NCBI GenBank assembly: GCA_024401855.1
Contig: JAKSKH010000004.1
Coordinates: forward strand, 24,817 to 88,816
DNA from: Bacteroidales bacterium
Lineage (GTDB): Bacteria; Bacteroidota; Bacteroidia; Bacteroidales; UBA932
DNA: 64,000 bases
Direction: 5' to 3'
The notes under the pieces are model-generated. The model saw only the letters and a program-made list of their open reading frames with translations, was not told the origin of the DNA and searched no databases. Position numbers and translations under genes: made by a program. Positions 61,692 to 64,000 of the stretch are shown here, piece by piece (within the stretch, counting starts at the first letter, position 1; each line of letters opens with the position of its first letter).

Positions 61692-64000
61692 TCAGAGAAG
61701 TTTGAGGGAGAAAAGCCAGTCTCCCTGATGGAAACCGCCGGGACCGAACATATGGGCGTAACCTATGCTCCAGGTTGTCTTGAGATATTTAAAGAGCACC
61801 ACTTCGGTGTTGAGCTGGACACCAGCGTTATAGAATCCGCGGCATCCGTTCATACCCCAGGGATCCGCCGCGAGTCCTGTCCCGAAAAGATTAAGCTGGG
61901 TATATGTGGGATACAGATTGAGGAAGCCGAGATTGCTGTACCTTATGGGCTTGAGGCTCAATTCGGCCATCAATTTGGCATAAGAATGGGCCTGTATCGC
62001 ATCTATCGGAGCACCTGCCAGGGAACTGACGCTGCGATATCTGTTTGCGGCCCTGTAATCCACCCAGTTGTTGCCGAAGCCTCCGAAGTATTCATTGCCG
62101 AAGACGGTGTCAGGGTCTCCGAAATTCTGCCCGACGGCACCTCTGAACCACAGGCAGGTGTTGCGCATGAAAGGCAGGAGGAAGCCCGCGTCGCAGTTGG
62201 CTGACAATGTCGGGAATAATTTGCCTCCGGCGAGGTAGGCATAGGCATTGGCTCCGGCTGAGATTCCGGATTCGGCCATAACCGCACCGAGACTGCTGCG
62301 GATCTTGCTGAACGAGTAATAGAAAGTTGCTGTCTGGAAAGAGGTGATTCCGTCTTCGACCGATATCTCCTGATGCAGAGGCAGAGCATCCATCATACCG
62401 TAGGCGGCTATCTGCCCTCCGTAACTGTGCACCACTGGAGATAGAAGTGTTCTGGAGGCTTCATAAGCAACGCTTACCTGCCATCCTTTACGGCTGGACT
62501 GGAGCGGACCGGCGAGGTCATAGAAGGAAGTGGGGTTCCAGGCGGCTTTCACAGACCATTGCCAGAATTTCCATTCCAGTTGGGCGTGGTACTGATTTAT
62601 CGGGTCATTGTTGCTCCAGGGGGATATGCCTATGCTCATCTTCAGGGAATGAAGCCCGAGAGGATCCTGGAAAGCGAATCGGTAGCCAAGCACCGGGGTT
62701 ACCCTGTTCCAGGCGGCTTTGTCGCGGAATCCTGAAATCTCGGGGTAGGCTCCTACGAACTTGATAGCTCTGAAAGGCTTGTATACGTGAATCGAGTCAT
62801 AGACTGTTCCGAACTTGATGTCCGGTACGGGTTTCAGGTGTTCTGACAGTCTTTCCAACTCCTCCGGATGGGCTTCGTATGCCAGCTGGCCGAGCATTGT
62901 CACGGCATTGGCATCGTGAAGTATCTCTTTCTTCAAAGAGACGGGGCGCATTCCGTTCCTCTCGAATTCAAGGGCATAAAGCGTGTCTGCAGATGCCTGC
63001 ACGGGCGAGAAGAGACCTGTCTTCGTGTTGGTGAGCAATGACAATTCCCTGGTCTTCAGGTCAATTTCCCAAAGGTTGCTGACTCCGGTGTAATATGAAC
63101 TTCCCACCATAGTGCTGTCGCCGGGAGCGAAGCGGAACTGCCCGAGGTTGCTGTCCTCCATAGAATACAGCGTCGTGTAACGGAAATCCGCATTGTTCAG
63201 CCCTTCTATGTCGAACAGGAGCAGGGATTGCTCTCCATTGCTTCCGGAGGTGGTTACAGACACCTTGCGTCCGTCGTGCGATACGTCGAGGTCGAATACG
63301 CTGACTCCGAACGGGAAGGAATACAGTATCTTCCTGTCCGATAATTCAGAATCATATCTGCAGAGATACATCACTCCCCCGTTTGTAAATATGCCGTACA
63401 GATAATCTCCGGCATTGTCATAAACAATGTTGGACACTCTTTGGAAATTGAGTTCCTTCACCATCTTCCGTTTCTCGAGATCATATACCCTCAGACCGCG
63501 CATCTTTGAATTCTGTGTGGTCCAGATAAGACGCTGGCGCTTTCTGTCAAGGGTCAGGTATGTTGTCTGGTACAGCTGCGGTTCATCTACAAAATATATT
63601 TTCTTTCTTTCCAGCGTTTTCAGGTCTATCCTTTCGATATGCGCAAAATCCCCGGGATAGTTCACGGCGGTATAGGCGAAGCCCCTTTCTTCGTCAAGTA
63701 CAAGGGGCGACATCGAGCCCATGGCCTTGTCTGTGAGGGATTTTGTCTCCGTAAGAGGAAACTCAGCTATGGCATCAAGCTGCTCCCTCTGGTGCTTCTT
63801 CTCAAAGTCGCGCCATTCATTCCATATCTCCCTGATATTCCTGCCGTAAACCTTCTTGAACTGCCCGCTGAAGACGGGTTTGCTGTCCTCGGTCCTGTTA
63901 TAGAAATCACGCAGTTTGTCGAAACCGTACTGCATCTGAAGGTAGTTGACGAAACGGGTGCCGTACAGGTATGAATTCGTTCCCACCTGGAAATCCGAGG
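61692..64000 (-). CDS. Propeller and outer-membrane barrel protein (N-terminal part outside window)
   Basis: The last 769 or so codons of a large exported protein; the frame is open to the window edge, so the start is missing. The visible part starts with a helical segment (YGTRFVNYLQMQYGFDKLRD and GRNIREIWNEWRDFEKKHQR). It continues with propeller-like repeats (RIDLKTLERKKIYFVDEP, VYDLEKRKMVKELNFQ) and ends with an alternating-strand barrel closing in GDWLFSLKLL. This is the order seen in the protein at 45.3-48.2 kb, so an N-terminal HExxH domain is expected outside the window. prsW follows 6 bp on. Confidence 0.8.
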   Translation of the reverse strand, partial: SDFQVGTNSYLYGTRFVNYLQMQYGFDKLRDFYNRTEDSKPVFSGQFKKVYGRNIREIWNEWRDFEKKHQREQLDAIAEFPLTETKSLTDKAMGSMSPLVLDEERGFAYTAVNYPGDFAHIERIDLKTLERKKIYFVDEPQLYQTTYLTLDRKRQRLIWTTQNSKMRGLRVYDLEKRKMVKELNFQRVSNIVYDNAGDYLYGIFTNGGVMYLCRYDSELSDRKILYSFPFGVSVFDLDVSHDGRKVSVTTSGSNGEQSLLLFDIEGLNNADFRYTTLYSMEDSNLGQFRFAPGDSTMVGSSYYTGVSNLWEIDLKTRELSLLTNTKTGLFSPVQASADTLYALEFERNGMRPVSLKKEILHDANAVTMLGQLAYEAHPEELERLSEHLKPVPDIKFGTVYDSIHVYKPFRAIKFVGAYPEISGFRDKAAWNRVTPVLGYRFAFQDPLGLHSLKMSIGISPWSNNDPINQYHAQLEWKFWQWSVKAAWNPTSFYDLAGPLQSSRKGWQVSVAYEASRTLLSPVVHSYGGQIAAYGMMDALPLHQEISVEDGITSFQTATFYYSFSKIRSSLGAVMAESGISAGANAYAYLAGGKLFPTLSANCDAGFLLPFMRNTCLWFRGAVGQNFGDPDTVFGNEYFGGFGNNWVDYRAANRYRSVSSLAGAPIDAIQAHSYAKLMAELSLKPIRYSNLGFLNLYPTYTQLNLFGTGLAADPWGMNGCRGFYNAGVQLNTEVVLFKYLKTTWSIGYAHMFGPGGFHQGDWLFSLKLL

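Noticed and set aside
1-64000. CRISPR arrays, rRNA and riboswitches
   Set aside because: No regularly spaced short repeats, rRNA-like blocks or known riboswitch cores were noticed in any intergenic region.

Overview
The window looks like chromosomal DNA of a gut-type Bacteroidales (Bacteroidota). The lipoprotein-rich exported proteome, two GH95-type glycosidases, SDR-type hexuronate metabolism, a FrdA/FrdB pair of the Bacteroidetes kind, a MobV/BmpH-like mobilization gene, an IS1182-type transposase remnant, and several promoters with the Bacteroidetes -7 element TAnnTTTG all support this. The genus cannot be fixed from the sequence alone. No rRNA, tRNA or CRISPR array was seen.

Layout. 0-8.9 kb is a leftward run: an esterase lipoprotein, a PlsC-like acyltransferase, a HAD phosphatase and a GH3-type amido-synthetase, then SufS, SufE, a DUF59 protein, FolK, GlyS and a ThiL-like protein that has lost its active-site residues. 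8.9-21.1 kb is visibly AT-richer and carries housekeeping genes: ruvA, mnmG, ybeY, tonB, hflX, frdB, frdA, ruvB and mfd. An exact 16-bp parS site lies inside mnmG, which suggests this part of the chromosome is near the replication origin. frdA and frdB sit directly behind ruvB with no cytochrome b subunit gene.

21.2-27.3 kb is an envelope-biogenesis run: coaX, an outer-membrane protein, a TPR protein, lptC and a PpiD-like isomerase. 27.4-45 kb is mainly carbohydrate and membrane functions: a TIM-barrel gene remnant, a GH95 fucosidase, galK, an exported endonuclease/phosphatase-like protein, a porin, a Gate-domain membrane protein, ychF, a second divergent GH95, an NfeD/flotillin pair, uxuA with an SDR mannonate oxidoreductase, a GltS symporter and a nucleoside deaminase. 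45.2-54.1 kb holds a large exported HExxH-propeller-barrel protein, a DUF5106/thioredoxin-fold lipoprotein, galM-thyA-folA, and two tandem NSS-family sodium symporters.

54.2-61.7 kb is an accessory island of gene fragments and small AT-rich genes. Its core is two parallel three-gene cassettes, each made of a lipoprotein with the same CNKDSIS lipid-anchor motif, a tiny membrane protein, and a secreted cysteine-containing protein. Each cassette is preceded by an identical 205-bp block containing the end of a nucleotidyltransferase gene and a promoter. The island also holds an IS1182-type transposase remnant, a frameshifted MobV relaxase with an oriT-like region, an AAA_14 ATPase, and a prsW gene with an internal deletion. 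The last 2.3 kb is the 3' part of a second propeller-barrel protein. The twin cassettes are the best candidate here for an undescribed system. An effector plus membrane partner plus thiol/DUF1573 partner is an inference, not something the sequence proves.
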